NCBI RefSeq assembly: GCF_001562015.1
Contig: NZ_LASA01000059.1
Coordinates: forward strand, 1 to 37,046
Length of the DNA: 37,046 bases
Direction of reading: 5' to 3'
Source: Endozoicomonas arenosclerae
Lineage (GTDB): Bacteria > Pseudomonadota > Gammaproteobacteria > Pseudomonadales > Endozoicomonadaceae
Position numbers and translations under genes: made by a program. This document shows positions 17,753 to 27,038 of the stretch, piece after piece. The notes beneath the pieces are model-generated. The model saw only the letters and a program-made list of their open reading frames with translations. It made no database searches and had not been told where the DNA came from. How positions within the stretch are numbered: position 1 is the stretch's first letter; each line of letters begins with the position of its first letter.

Positions 17753-18475
17753 TCATGAGCGGGTTCTGAGGGTATTTAACAGCCACTCGGAAAGCTTTCT
17801 CTTCTTCTTGAAAAACTTTTCTGTGAGTGTCATCGATCTTGAAGCTGGAACCCAGGACCCTGCTTCATGATGAACCGTGTAACAGTGGGCAATTTCATCA
17901 GGCTTGGTTGGATCTGGGTACATAAAGGCTCTATTGAGTAGTTTTATGTCACCAAGCTTTTGGGTAACGGCCTGAGTAAGGCCTTTTTCTTGTAGCAAGC
18001 GAGTTAATAACTTGGGGCCTGTCAGGTGGTCTTTTCTGAGAACCCGTTTGGCCAGCTTGATATCGTATTGCTCCATAAAGAACTTTATAAATGGAGCTTG
18101 CTTCTTTGCGGCGATGACAGCCGTTCCAACATAACACCTGTTATGTGATTCATCGGACTCAAAACCGAACAGGCAGCTTACATCATTATTTAGCTCGTGT
18201 TGAAAGCTTTGCTTCACTTCAATGTCTGTATCGAAATAGATCCCGCCATAATAATAGAGGGCATGCAGACGAACATAGTCTGCCAGAAATGCCCAGTTTC
18301 TGGCTTTCAACATACTTTCAAGATAGGGATGACCTCTGGGAATGTTATTTTCATTCCAGTGGCTAATCTCGTAATCCGGAAAGATTTTCTTCCACTCCTT
18401 GATGTATGACTGCTCCTGTTTGGGAAGAGGTCCACCAAACCAACAGTAATGAATCGTCTTGGTGTGCATGTTCAC
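17753..18475 (-). CDS. Glycosyltransferase family 32-like protein (Gly-Tra_Sug/DXD)
   Basis: A 240-residue GT-A protein: IHYCWFGGPLPK at 8-19, NWAFLADYVRLHALYYYGG at 60-78 and FDTDIEV at 81-87 with the DXD motif. These features define the OCH1/TcdB-like sugar-binding family. It would add a hexose to an LPS core or capsule acceptor. It lies in the waaF operon between waaG and waaP, 29 bp upstream of waaP and 35 bp after waaG. Similar domains occur in toxins, but size and context favour a glycan enzyme. Confidence 0.85.
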   Translation of the reverse strand: MNMHTKTIHYCWFGGPLPKQEQSYIKEWKKIFPDYEISHWNENNIPRGHPYLESMLKARNWAFLADYVRLHALYYYGGIYFDTDIEVKQSFQHELNNDVSCLFGFESDESHNRCYVGTAVIAAKKQAPFIKFFMEQYDIKLAKRVLRKDHLTGPKLLTRLLQEKGLTQAVTQKLGDIKLLNRAFMYPDPTKPDEIAHCYTVHHEAGSWVPASRSMTLTEKFFKKKRKLSEWLLNTLRTRS

Positions 18476-18510
18476 ACATCGGCAGCACTGATCTCATTAG
18501 GTTACAGATT

Positions 18511-19653
18511 TTATGGAGAAGAAATATGGTCAGATTTTAGGGTGGCCTGCTCGATAATAATATCTGCAGCACGTTCCGGCATGCTATAGAGGTCTTCAGA
18601 TTGGCTGAAAGTGATGGCATTGTTTTGCCAGTCCTTCCATTGCTCCGACAAAAGCATATCGCAGGTGTATTGGTTTAGGGTCTCTTGGCTGAACGGGCTT
18701 GGGACGACTGCTCCTGCTTTGGCATCACTGATGTAGTGCGCATAGCCACAGACATCGGTCGTCAGAACAGGCAATCCGGCTACCAAAGCTTCAAGAAGAA
18801 CAGTTCCTGTATTCTCGTTATAGGCTGGGTGAATCAGCAGGTCTGCCCCTAACAGGAATCTAGGTACATCATCCCGGCCAGCAAAGAAGTGCAGGTTATC
18901 CTGGATACCCAGCTGTTTGGCAAGTGTTTCAAAAGGCCTTTGTTTATCCTGCCCAATAACAAAGAAGCGGGTGTTTTCCTTAAGGGACTCCGGGAGTGAT
19001 GCGACAGCCTTAATGGCTCTGTCTAACCCTTTGGTTCTGAATCCTGAGCCGACCATCAGAATCAGTTTATCTGCATCGTTTATCCCAAATTCTCTTCGAA
19101 AGTCAGTTCTGATGGCTTCAGCATTATCAGGGCGACAACGATCTTTCGAGATGCCGGGTGGAAGTAGATGAATACGCTCTTCAGGCGTTTGGTAATACTG
19201 CTGAAAAACGGGCTTCTGCAAAGCTGAAATTAAAAGAGAGACAGTATGGCTCTGTGTTGAGAATACGGCTTCTTCGAATGCCTTGTAATACCGGAAACGG
19301 GAAGTCAGTCGATACCACCAACCTTTTGATTGAGCTTTATCAAGGTAACAGGTGTCAGCTGCATAATAGACATCTAATCCAGGCAGCTTATTGAAGCCGA
19401 CGAGAGTGATATCAGGCTGACTTTTCAATGCCTGGCTGATTTGCTCCTGAAAGCTGAGCATTCGGGCATGGTTTGAACTCCCTGTAACTTCCACAAACTG
19501 AATATCAAAGCCATCAGGCTTGTCTCCCTGCCAACTGGTGGTAAATACCAAGATCTTATGACCGCGTTTTTGGCATTCCAGTGCAATCCTCAGAAAGTCT
19601 CTTTGCAGTCCACCGAAAGGGAAGTATTTATAGAGTGCAAAAGCCAGGGTCAT
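18511..19653 (-). CDS. waaG: Lipopolysaccharide core glucosyltransferase I WaaG (RfaG)
   Basis: A 380-residue GT4 enzyme with the WaaG N-terminus ALYKYFPFGGLQRDFLRIA (GGLQRDF at 14-20) and C-terminal LIHPAYNENTGTVLLEA with the EX7E element. WaaG adds the first outer-core hexose to heptose II from a nucleotide-sugar donor, on the inner face of the membrane. Its start overlaps the waaC stop by 4 nt (19650-19653). In Pseudomonas the equivalent enzyme transfers GalN, so the sugar here is uncertain. Confidence 0.93.
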   Translation of the reverse strand: MTLAFALYKYFPFGGLQRDFLRIALECQKRGHKILVFTTSWQGDKPDGFDIQFVEVTGSSNHARMLSFQEQISQALKSQPDITLVGFNKLPGLDVYYAADTCYLDKAQSKGWWYRLTSRFRYYKAFEEAVFSTQSHTVSLLISALQKPVFQQYYQTPEERIHLLPPGISKDRCRPDNAEAIRTDFRREFGINDADKLILMVGSGFRTKGLDRAIKAVASLPESLKENTRFFVIGQDKQRPFETLAKQLGIQDNLHFFAGRDDVPRFLLGADLLIHPAYNENTGTVLLEALVAGLPVLTTDVCGYAHYISDAKAGAVVPSPFSQETLNQYTCDMLLSEQWKDWQNNAITFSQSEDLYSMPERAADIIIEQATLKSDHISSP

Positions 19654-20657
19654 GGTGCCCCTCCCTGAATAATCTTCTCCAGATATGGCCAGACATAGTC
19701 CGGTGTCATTGGGGTAAATATTTCAGGGTCTGCTTTGGGAAGTTGGCTTTTGGGGCATTGGTCAATGGTCAAATGAATCTGTGAAGTTCCATAGGCTCCT
19801 ACCAGATCAGGGCTTGTTGGGCCGTATAGCGAAACCGCAGGTGTTTCCAAAGCAGCGGTTAAATGGCCTAATCCGGTATCAACGGCAACAGCTGCTTTAG
19901 CATTGGCTATAACACCTGCAATGCCCGCCAGACTGAGTCTGGGAAGCACTTCAATATTGTCAGAGCTTTTGGCTATGCAGTGGGCTCGCTCTTTTTCTTT
20001 CTCGTTGCCCCATGGAATAACGATATGAAGACCCGCAGCCTGAACTTTTTGAGCCAGTTGACACCAGTATGCTTCAGGCCAGTGTTTTGTTGGCCAGGTC
20101 GTTCCATGAATAAATACGACATAAGGTTTGTGTTTGATCAGGTCATCTTCAAACCTTGACTGGTCGAGCAGGAATTGACCTGCCTGATTGGGTAAAGCGT
20201 AACCCAGTGCTTTGGCAAACAGTTGTCTGACACGCTCTACAGCATGCTGACCCCAGTTCACGGGCTGAGGATGGTCATAAAATTTTGAGGCAACGGGCTC
20301 ACGGGCTGAGTTTTTATCCAATCCGAACTTTGGCCCTTTAGCCATTCGGGTGATCAGGGCGCTTTTCAGAAGTCCCTGGGCATCAATAACCGCATCATAC
20401 TCTCTGGTTTTTAAGTCCTTTCTGAAGCGGCGCCATTCACCGGAGCGAACAGTATTCAGAATGGATTTTCGCCATCTGCGAACAGCCACCGGGATCACTT
20501 TATCCACAGCCGGATGCCACCGTGGAATTTCGGCAAAACCTTCTTCCACAACCCAGTCAAAGCGGATATCCGGTATAGCGGAGAGAGCATCGGTCAGAGC
20601 CGGGAGGGTGTGAATAACATCACCCATTGAGGTGGTTTTTACTATTAGAACTCTCAA
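19650..20657 (-). CDS. waaC: Lipopolysaccharide heptosyltransferase I WaaC (RfaC)
   Basis: A 335-residue GT9 enzyme: start MRVLIVKTTSMGDVIHTLPA at 1-20 matches WaaC almost word for word; FIHGTTWPTKHWPEAYW and AVDTGLGHLTAALETPAVSLYGPTSP form the donor-binding half. It transfers L-glycero-D-manno-heptose from ADP-heptose to Kdo. It overlaps waaF by 4 nt upstream and waaG by 4 nt downstream, a tightly coupled run. Length is typical. Confidence 0.97.
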   Translation of the reverse strand: MRVLIVKTTSMGDVIHTLPALTDALSAIPDIRFDWVVEEGFAEIPRWHPAVDKVIPVAVRRWRKSILNTVRSGEWRRFRKDLKTREYDAVIDAQGLLKSALITRMAKGPKFGLDKNSAREPVASKFYDHPQPVNWGQHAVERVRQLFAKALGYALPNQAGQFLLDQSRFEDDLIKHKPYVVFIHGTTWPTKHWPEAYWCQLAQKVQAAGLHIVIPWGNEKEKERAHCIAKSSDNIEVLPRLSLAGIAGVIANAKAAVAVDTGLGHLTAALETPAVSLYGPTSPDLVGAYGTSQIHLTIDQCPKSQLPKADPEIFTPMTPDYVWPYLEKIIQGGAP

Positions 20658-21697
20658 CCCTGAATCTCCAGAGTCTGTTCACCAGACAATCGTTCCAGGG
20701 CGTCCAGAACCATCTCAGGTCCTAACTTTTTCATGCAATCAAGGTGTCCCAGGGGACACTCTCTTTTGAAGCACGGGCTGCATTCCAGCCCCAGCCAAAG
20801 CGTTTCACTGTTGTCATTCATAGGAGGCGTATGCGCCGCAGTCGTTGAGCCATAGACTGCAACCAGAGGTCTGGATAGAGCCGCTGCAATGTGCATAAGT
20901 CCGGAGTCGTTTGAAACCACGGCGCTGGCTAGTGACATAAGGTCTACGGCATCGGCCAAAGTCGTTTGCCCTGCCAGATTAAAGCACCGTTCCTGCAGGT
21001 TTCTGGGAAGGTAGCCCATGATCTCGTTGGTCACTTCCCGATCTTTTTCAGAACCGAACAGCCAGATTTGCCAGCCTTTCTGCACCATTGTCAAAGCCAC
21101 TTCACCATAATAACCCGCAGGCCATTGTTTGGATGGGCCAAACTCGGCGCCTGGGCATAGCGCTAAAACGGGAAGGTCTTTGGAAAGCTGATAACGGTGT
21201 AGGGCGCTGACGGCATTGTCATGTTCAACAGCCAGTGCCGGTTTGGGAAGAGGCTCCGGGAGAGCTGATTTATCCGGATAAGCCAGGGCTACAAAGCGCT
21301 CAACCATAAGAGGGTATTGTTCTTTGTCGAGGACCCTTAAGTCATTGAGTAGTCCATACCTCATTTCTCCCCGCCAGCCTGTTCGGGTTGGAATGCCCGC
21401 AAGAAAAGGGATCAGGGCTGACTTTAATGAGTTAGGCAGAAGAATGGCCTGATCATAACCTTCAGCTTTCAGGTTTTTAGCAATTTTACTGCGTACACCA
21501 AAATTCAGGCTGCCGTGGCCTACGGGCATATCTATCCCATTACGAACTTCGGGCATTCGCTCAATAATCGGGCGGCTCCAGCCGGGCGCCAGGACATCAA
21601 TGACAGCTTCTGGATGTTGTCGTTTCAGGGCAATGAACAGGGTTTGAGCCATCACCATATCCCCCACCCAGGAGGGACCGACAATCAAGTACTTCAC
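20654..21697 (-). CDS. waaF: Lipopolysaccharide heptosyltransferase II WaaF (RfaF), GTG start
   Basis: A 347-residue GT9 enzyme: IVGPSWVGDMVMAQTLF at 5-21, LCPGAEFGPSKQWPAGYY and VSNDSGLMHIAAALSRPLVA. It adds heptose II to heptose I. Start is GTG at 21697 with an AGGA-type site upstream; the N-terminus aligns with E. coli WaaF. It heads the core operon waaF-waaC-waaG-GT32-waaP-kinases-GT2. About 56 nt upstream lies an ops-type sequence (21753-21765), suggesting RfaH control of the whole unit. Confidence 0.97.
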   Translation of the reverse strand: MKYLIVGPSWVGDMVMAQTLFIALKRQHPEAVIDVLAPGWSRPIIERMPEVRNGIDMPVGHGSLNFGVRSKIAKNLKAEGYDQAILLPNSLKSALIPFLAGIPTRTGWRGEMRYGLLNDLRVLDKEQYPLMVERFVALAYPDKSALPEPLPKPALAVEHDNAVSALHRYQLSKDLPVLALCPGAEFGPSKQWPAGYYGEVALTMVQKGWQIWLFGSEKDREVTNEIMGYLPRNLQERCFNLAGQTTLADAVDLMSLASAVVSNDSGLMHIAAALSRPLVAVYGSTTAAHTPPMNDNSETLWLGLECSPCFKRECPLGHLDCMKKLGPEMVLDALERLSGEQTLEIQG

Positions 21698-21752
21698 GTT
21701 GCAGCAGTTCCTGTTTCCAGGGACCGGTCTTCAGCCGATCACTTGTATTTGG

Positions 21753-21765
21753 GCACGCTACCGCC
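21753..21765 (-). promoter_or_regulatory. ops element (RfaH recruitment site) in the waaF leader
   Basis: The minus strand reads GGCGGTAGCGTGC, containing the exact ops core GGCGGTAGCGT known from JUMPstart leaders of LPS, capsule and haemolysin operons. It lies in the non-coding leader, 56 nt before the waaF GTG and in the sense orientation. ops pauses RNA polymerase and loads the NusG paralogue RfaH, giving antitermination through long operons. An RfaH gene is not in the window. Confidence 0.7.
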
Positions 21766-21885
21766 CTCAGTGAGAGTAAACAATCACCGATGGCAGAATA
21801 AATGGACTGCAATGAGTCCTGTATCCATTCAGGCAAAAAGCCCCTGAGACCTTGAGGTTACAGGAGTATTCCTTGCCTCAAAGAC

Positions 21886-21956
21886 CCCAGTAATTGCTCC
21901 TCGGCTCGGGCATCTTGCTTCGCTCTGACTCCTACGTCCTGTAGTCGTGCAATACT
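21886..21956 (-). repeat. Imperfect inverted repeat in waaF upstream region
   Basis: Arms CCCAGTAATTGC (21886 on) and GCAATACTGGG (ending about 21958) are complementary with one bulge, enclosing a smaller hairpin (GACT-CTAC / GTAGTC, roughly 21927-21945). It lies between the ilvE terminator and the ops site. It may be part of the waaF leader RNA, an intergenic palindromic repeat, or an unrelated small RNA. Arm ends are read by eye. Confidence 0.4.
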
Positions 21957-21978
21957 GGGATACATTACGTCCATGTAA

Positions 21979-22016
21979 ATAAAAAGTGGCGCAGATTATA
22001 CGCCACTTTTTTTATC
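21979..22016. terminator. Bidirectional Rho-independent terminator after ilvE
   Basis: AAAAAGTGGCG (21981-21991) pairs with CGCCACTTTTT (22001-22011) around a 9-nt loop; T-runs flank both sides. It lies 45 bp past the ilvE stop on the minus strand. It separates ilvE from the waa operon, so waaF must have its own promoter between here and about 21770. Confidence 0.88.
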
Positions 22017-22060
22017 AATAACTCAGTAATTGTTACACTTGAGTGAATAAACTCCGCGAT

Positions 22061-22987
22061 TTACCTCACGTGAGCCAACCACTCTGGGTATTCTTCCCGC
22101 TTGCCGGTCACCTGGTCAAAGTACATGGTTTGTAACTTCTCGGTGATAGGTCCGCGCTGACCGCTGCCAATGATCCGGCCATCGTGCTCACGAATAGGCA
22201 GAACTTCGGCTGCCGTTCCGGTGAAGAAGGCTTCTTTGGCTATATAGACTTCGTCACGGGTGATGCGCTTTTCTCTCACTTCCAGACCCAGGTCTTGAGC
22301 GAAGCGGATAATGGTGTCACGGGTGATACCTTCCAGACAGGAAGTCAGCTCAGGTGTGTAGAGAATGCCATCTTCTTTAACAATAAAGACGTTCTCACCA
22401 CTGCCTTCTGCAACGTAACCTTCGTTGTCCAGCAGCAGGGCTTCTTCACAACCGCTGTCCAGAGCTTCCCGCAGAGCCAGCATGGAATTCATATAGTTGC
22501 CATTGGCCTTGGCCTTGCACATGGTAATGTTGACATGATGGCGAGTGTAGGAAGAGGTGCGAATCTTGATGCCTTTTTCTTTGGCGTCAGGGTCCATGTA
22601 GGAAGGCCAGTCCCATGCAGCAATGATGCAGTGTACCTTCAGGCCTTCTGCACGCAACCCCATACCTTCGGAACCCAAAAAGCACATTGGGCGAAGGTAA
22701 GCGCTGTCCAGACCGTTTTCACGAACCACCATCTTCTGGGCTTCGATCAGTTCTTCCCGGGAATAGGGAATGGTCATTCCCAGAATGTGGGCGCTGCGAA
22801 ACAGGCGATCTGTATGCTCTTCAAGACGGAAGATAGCAGGACCTGCATCCGTATTATAAGCACGGACCCCTTCAAAGACGCCCATGCCGTAATGCAGGGT
22901 GTGGGTCAGAACATGGGTTTGGGCTTCTCGCCATGGAACCAGCTTGCCATCAAACCAAATAACGCCATCTCTATCGGCGAAGGACAT
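22061..22987 (-). CDS. ilvE: Branched-chain amino acid aminotransferase
   Basis: A 308-residue class IV PLP aminotransferase: HYGMGVFEGVRAY at 32-44, YLRPMCFLG at 97-105, KANGNYMNSMLA with K160 the PLP lysine, and AEGSGENVF at 193-201. It makes leucine, isoleucine and valine from their keto acids using glutamate. Full length, with CAGGAG as ribosome site before the ATG. Single gene between glnE and waaF, as in Pseudomonas, with its own 3' terminator. Confidence 0.97.
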   Translation of the reverse strand: MSFADRDGVIWFDGKLVPWREAQTHVLTHTLHYGMGVFEGVRAYNTDAGPAIFRLEEHTDRLFRSAHILGMTIPYSREELIEAQKMVVRENGLDSAYLRPMCFLGSEGMGLRAEGLKVHCIIAAWDWPSYMDPDAKEKGIKIRTSSYTRHHVNITMCKAKANGNYMNSMLALREALDSGCEEALLLDNEGYVAEGSGENVFIVKEDGILYTPELTSCLEGITRDTIIRFAQDLGLEVREKRITRDEVYIAKEAFFTGTAAEVLPIREHDGRIIGSGQRGPITEKLQTMYFDQVTGKREEYPEWLAHVR

Positions 22988-23516
22988 GCGAAAACTCCTG
23001 GTGCAATCCAGTTATTTTTACCATGAGCACTGCTGCGCTTTTCATTGTCGAAGGGATGCAGCCCTGTTTGCTCATGGCGGTATTGAGATCTAATTGAAGA
23101 CCTGTTTTATTGTGAAAATACAGCTCGGTCAGACCCGGTAATCATTTTCATGTTCCGGAGTGAGCTGCGTGTCCGGTACATGGATGTTTATTGTGAAAAT
23201 CATCTCATCCCCATCAGTGAACAATGATTTTCTTTGTTCATGTAGGCCTGGGCGCTAGTTCTAATAATGCCCATAAACAAGCCTGACTGATTTTCAGAAG
23301 TCAGTCATAGAGCATAGCCAATAGGGTGCTCCCGGACTTCAGGGATTTGATTGCGCAGCCGGGAGGGCCTCTGGCCCGACTGGCAGGCCGCAGTGGATAA
23401 GGCGGCCTTGATTCTGTCTGTGTTTCGGTTATTTGCAGGCAGATGGGTATTGGATCATACTTTTCTAATGATTCCAAACGGCTCCATGGGTATCTGTCTT
23501 AGGGGGGTTAAGGGGA
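22988..23516. other. 529-bp ilvE upstream region with repeats, no gene seen
   Basis: No supported gene. It holds a 14-nt direct repeat TTTATTGTGAAAAT at 23106-23119 and 23187-23200 (81-bp period), an inverted repeat TGAACAA/TTGTTCA (23218-23224 and 23234-23240) and another, TGACTGA/TCAGTCA, near 23285-23310. These may be regulator sites for ilvE, whose promoter must lie here. No terminator for glnE is obvious at the right end. Confidence 0.5.
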
Positions 23517-26447
23517 TTACTCCATCCATTGTTGCCACAGTACTTCTACATGCTGGATAAAAGGTTCAACCAGAGGTCTTTCCACAAAAGACTGCTCATT
23601 TTGCAGTGCTTTTGAATGAGCGGCCTTCCTCAATAACTTATAGGCCTCCCTCAAGTTATTCCCTTGCTCGTCCGTCAGATAACCCATCTTTTCCAGAGAC
23701 TCAGATATCCGGATATTATCGGGGTATCTGGCCACTTCTATATGGTCATGGGCGTGCGCCAGCACTGCGTATTGCATAAGGAATTCAATATCGACAATAC
23801 CACCCCGGTCGTGTTTCAGATGAAAGAGCGGGTTGCCCTGATCGTCCTGCTTGGTTTGTGTCAGGTGCGCTTGCATCTTCAGGCGCATATTGACCACGTC
23901 TTCTTTCAGTTTGACCGGGTCTCTTTTGATCGCGAGGATATTTTTTCGCAGTTCTTCAAATTGAGCGGTTAGCTGTTTGTCGCCTGCAACGGCTCTGGCA
24001 CGAACCAGGGCCTGGTGTTCCCAGGTCCAGGCTTCATTGAGTTGATACTTCTCGAATGAGGCAAGAGAGCTCACCAGCATACCGGATGCACCAGAAGGCC
24101 TTAGTCGCATATCAACTTCATAGAGCCTGCCTGAAGGAGTATGGGTGGTGAGAATATGTATTATTCTCTGGCCAAGACGGGTATAGAAAGTTGAGCTTTC
24201 TATAGGGCGAGGGCCATCAGTTTCTTTGTTGCTGGCACCGTTGTGGACAAACACCAGGTCAAGGTCTGAGCCCGGGCTTAATTCAATGCCGCCCAGTTTG
24301 CCGTAGCCAATAACGGTAAAGCCCGGGTCGCAGAGTGATCCGTCTTCGCTCACAGGGTGACCATGACGCTCAATCATAGTCTTCCATGCCAATCCTACTA
24401 CTTGATCCAGTAGCACCTCTGCTATCCATGTCAGGTAGTCACTCTCTTTCATGAGAGGTAATGTACCTGCAACTTGGGCTGCAGCGACTTTCAACAAGTG
24501 AGACATCTTGAAGTAACGAAGCGCCTCCATTTGGGCTTCCAGGTCGTCTTCAGGAATATGGGTTAGCTGTTGCCTGAGGTCATGTTCCAGCTCGGTTTTT
24601 TCAGGCGGGTTATATAGATCTCCGATATCGAGGAATTCATCAAGCAGAGCTGGGTGTCGGGCAATCTGATCGGCAATCCATGGGCTGGCAGTACAAAGTT
24701 TGGTCAAATGCTCCAGCGCCCCTGGATTTTCCATCAGTAGTACTAAATAGGCGGTTCGACGTAACACACCTTCTACTAAAGGAAGAATACGGGTCAGAGC
24801 CAGGTCTGGCTTTTCACTGTGGCCAATATGCTCTAACAGCAATGGAATAAAATTATCCAGCCTCTCCCTGCTTTGGCGGCGAATACGGGTAATGGCTTTG
24901 CCGTCTCTCAATGTGAGCAAGCGTCGCCGTGATTCTTCAGCTTTCTGGAAACCATTTTCCTGAAACTGCTTCAGCTCTTCCTCTTCAGTAAGGCTGCCCT
25001 GCCAGAAGAGTTTCCAGTGTTCCTGAATTTTGTGCTCTTGATCTTTGGGTTCTTCAGGGGCTGAAATCACTTGTTCAAAGTGATACATAACCCGCTGTCG
25101 ATAGTGATCAAGGTCTGTCATCATTAAAGACCAGTCGTCATAGCCCATGCTGTAAGCGACTCGGTTCTGTTGTAACTCATCCACAGGAAGGTCCTGAGTC
25201 TGTCGATCTTGCAGTGCCTGAATAGCGTGCTCCACATTGCGTAAATAAACATACGCTTCATGCAGCTCATCGGTAACATCTTTTGGTAAGTAGTGAGGAG
25301 TGAGGCGGCCAAGAACTGTGAGCAGTGCTTTTTCCTGAAGGCTGCGGTCCCGACCACCATGGATCAGTTGGAAGGATTGAACAATAAACTCGATCTCCCG
25401 AATACCACCAGGGCCGAGTTTGATGTTGCTTTGCATGCCTTTGCGTTTTACTTCCCTTTGAATAAGAGTCTTCATATCTCTCAAGGCCGAAATGGCGCTG
25501 AAATCAATATACCTTCTATAGGTAAAGGGCCTCAGGATCTTAAGGAGGTTCTGACCTTCTGTGACGTCCCCGGCAATGGCCCTGGCCTTGATCATGGCGT
25601 AGCGCTCCCAGTCCCGTCCCTGATCCTGGTAGTACTGCTCCATAGCTGAAAAGCTCATGGCCAGCGCACCACTGGTTCCATACGGCCTCAGTCGCATATC
25701 TACTCTGAAAACGAAACCGTCTACCGTTTGGCTGTCCAGAACCTTTATCAGTCGTTGCCCAAGTCGGATGAAAAATTCCTGATTATCCAGGGTACGAGAG
25801 CCGCCTGTCGTTTCACCCTTGCAGGGATAGGTGAACATCAGATCAATGTCTGAGGATAGGTTGAGTTCATGGGCGCCCAGCTTACCCATTCCCAGTACGA
25901 TCATTTTCTGGGGTTGAGGCGTTTCGCCGTACACCGATCCCATTGGTGTACCAAATGTTTTGCAGGCTTCGTCGTAGAGCCAGCTCAATGATTGATCGAC
26001 ACAAGCGTCTGCCATGGCTGAAAGATCAAGGGTGGTTTCCTGCATGGTGCACAGGCGGTTGAGATCCCGCCAGATGATTCTGACCATCTCCCGGTTTCTG
26101 TAGACCCGGAGCCGATGCATCAGGTCATTTTCGTTGAGAGCTACCTGTATCAGCTGGTGGAGGGCATTTTGATGACGGTTGGGTTTGGGAGTCAGTAATG
26201 AGTTTTGATTCTCGCTGAACTGGAAAACAAGATCCGGGTGTTTCAGGCATTGTTCAAATGCAAAGTCACTGCCTGCCCAGGTTTTGAAGAGTTGTGAGAG
26301 GAACTCTGGTGCCAATGTGTCAGGACTGTCTGTCAGATTGTTTGTCTGGCAGGTTTCCAGAAACTCATCCCACTGGCTGCTGGACAATTCTTTTAAAGGC
26401 TCAGGGCTTTTTTTTACCGATGCCGGGCATTGATCTGGCAACTCCAT
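23517..26447 (-). CDS. glnE: Bifunctional glutamine synthetase adenylyltransferase/deadenylase
   Basis: The 976-residue protein has two nucleotidyltransferase halves: N-terminal LGMGKLGAHELNLSSDIDLMF region (motif SSDIDL at 198-203, deadenylylation) and C-terminal IGYGKLGGIELSPGSDLDLVF region (GSDLDL at 726-731, adenylylation), each followed by an RLRP segment and a helical domain (GPGGIREIEF near 345, RGGIVDIEF near the C-terminal end). It modifies glutamine synthetase in response to PII and glutamine. Length is usual. It is divergent from aceE. Confidence 0.97.
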   Translation of the reverse strand: MELPDQCPASVKKSPEPLKELSSSQWDEFLETCQTNNLTDSPDTLAPEFLSQLFKTWAGSDFAFEQCLKHPDLVFQFSENQNSLLTPKPNRHQNALHQLIQVALNENDLMHRLRVYRNREMVRIIWRDLNRLCTMQETTLDLSAMADACVDQSLSWLYDEACKTFGTPMGSVYGETPQPQKMIVLGMGKLGAHELNLSSDIDLMFTYPCKGETTGGSRTLDNQEFFIRLGQRLIKVLDSQTVDGFVFRVDMRLRPYGTSGALAMSFSAMEQYYQDQGRDWERYAMIKARAIAGDVTEGQNLLKILRPFTYRRYIDFSAISALRDMKTLIQREVKRKGMQSNIKLGPGGIREIEFIVQSFQLIHGGRDRSLQEKALLTVLGRLTPHYLPKDVTDELHEAYVYLRNVEHAIQALQDRQTQDLPVDELQQNRVAYSMGYDDWSLMMTDLDHYRQRVMYHFEQVISAPEEPKDQEHKIQEHWKLFWQGSLTEEEELKQFQENGFQKAEESRRRLLTLRDGKAITRIRRQSRERLDNFIPLLLEHIGHSEKPDLALTRILPLVEGVLRRTAYLVLLMENPGALEHLTKLCTASPWIADQIARHPALLDEFLDIGDLYNPPEKTELEHDLRQQLTHIPEDDLEAQMEALRYFKMSHLLKVAAAQVAGTLPLMKESDYLTWIAEVLLDQVVGLAWKTMIERHGHPVSEDGSLCDPGFTVIGYGKLGGIELSPGSDLDLVFVHNGASNKETDGPRPIESSTFYTRLGQRIIHILTTHTPSGRLYEVDMRLRPSGASGMLVSSLASFEKYQLNEAWTWEHQALVRARAVAGDKQLTAQFEELRKNILAIKRDPVKLKEDVVNMRLKMQAHLTQTKQDDQGNPLFHLKHDRGGIVDIEFLMQYAVLAHAHDHIEVARYPDNIRISESLEKMGYLTDEQGNNLREAYKLLRKAAHSKALQNEQSFVERPLVEPFIQHVEVLWQQWME

Positions 26448-26693
26448 GAGTGGAAGCTCTCCATAGACGGGAACGTATATAGAGGATTAGTTTACCGTGA
26501 AAATGACCGCTTCCCTATAGCATGGATAGAGGTTCATGAAGGGGTGAGAGATATAGCCCTGTCTTGGGATTAACCGCAGAGCATCTAAGGTCATGATCAG
26601 CCAGATTTGGTGGGCGGGTTTTTCGTAGGGCTGAGATTTCTCAGGGCACAAACAGCATCATGCTTATATTTCTCAGAGTTATGTAAGGAAAGC

Positions 26694-26759
26694 GAAAATA
26701 TTTCACCCGGTTCATGAGCGTTTCTTCTGATGAAAGAAGCAAATTGGGTGAAATTTTCC
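26694..26759. repeat. Long inverted repeat upstream of glnE
   Basis: GAAAATATTTCACCC (26694-26708) faces GGGTGAAATTTTCC (26746-26759), complementary but for one base, with a further partial hairpin (TTTCTTC / GAAAGAAG) inside. GGGTGAAA recurs at 26854. Could be a dimeric regulator operator set, a hairpin in a glnE leader, or a small palindromic element. Confidence 0.5.
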
Positions 26760-27038
26760 TGAAGGAGAGGCTATTTGGTCACTTGAAGGACAGTATTGGC
26801 TTTTTAAATAGGGGTTTTTAACTTTTGCTTTGGTAAAGTTATTAATCGAGGTAGGGTGAAAATTGCTGATGGGGTATGGGCTCGCAGTGATTTTTCTTGT
26901 TATTTGGTGGCTTCTCTATTCAGATTTCATTGGCATATGTGATTTTGTAGCATGTTTTGATATATTTTTGTAACTTTACTACACCTAAGTACTGGTACTC
27001 ATTGCGGAATTTGCTTATCTTGTAGTTCAATTACAAAA

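Noticed and set aside
21597-21836. 79-codon minus-strand frame upstream of and overlapping waaF
   Set aside because: Its second half overlaps waaF in another frame and it covers the ops leader; no homology recognised.
22184-23026. 280-codon open frame antisense to ilvE
   Set aside because: Complement of an intact ilvE; no domain or start signal.
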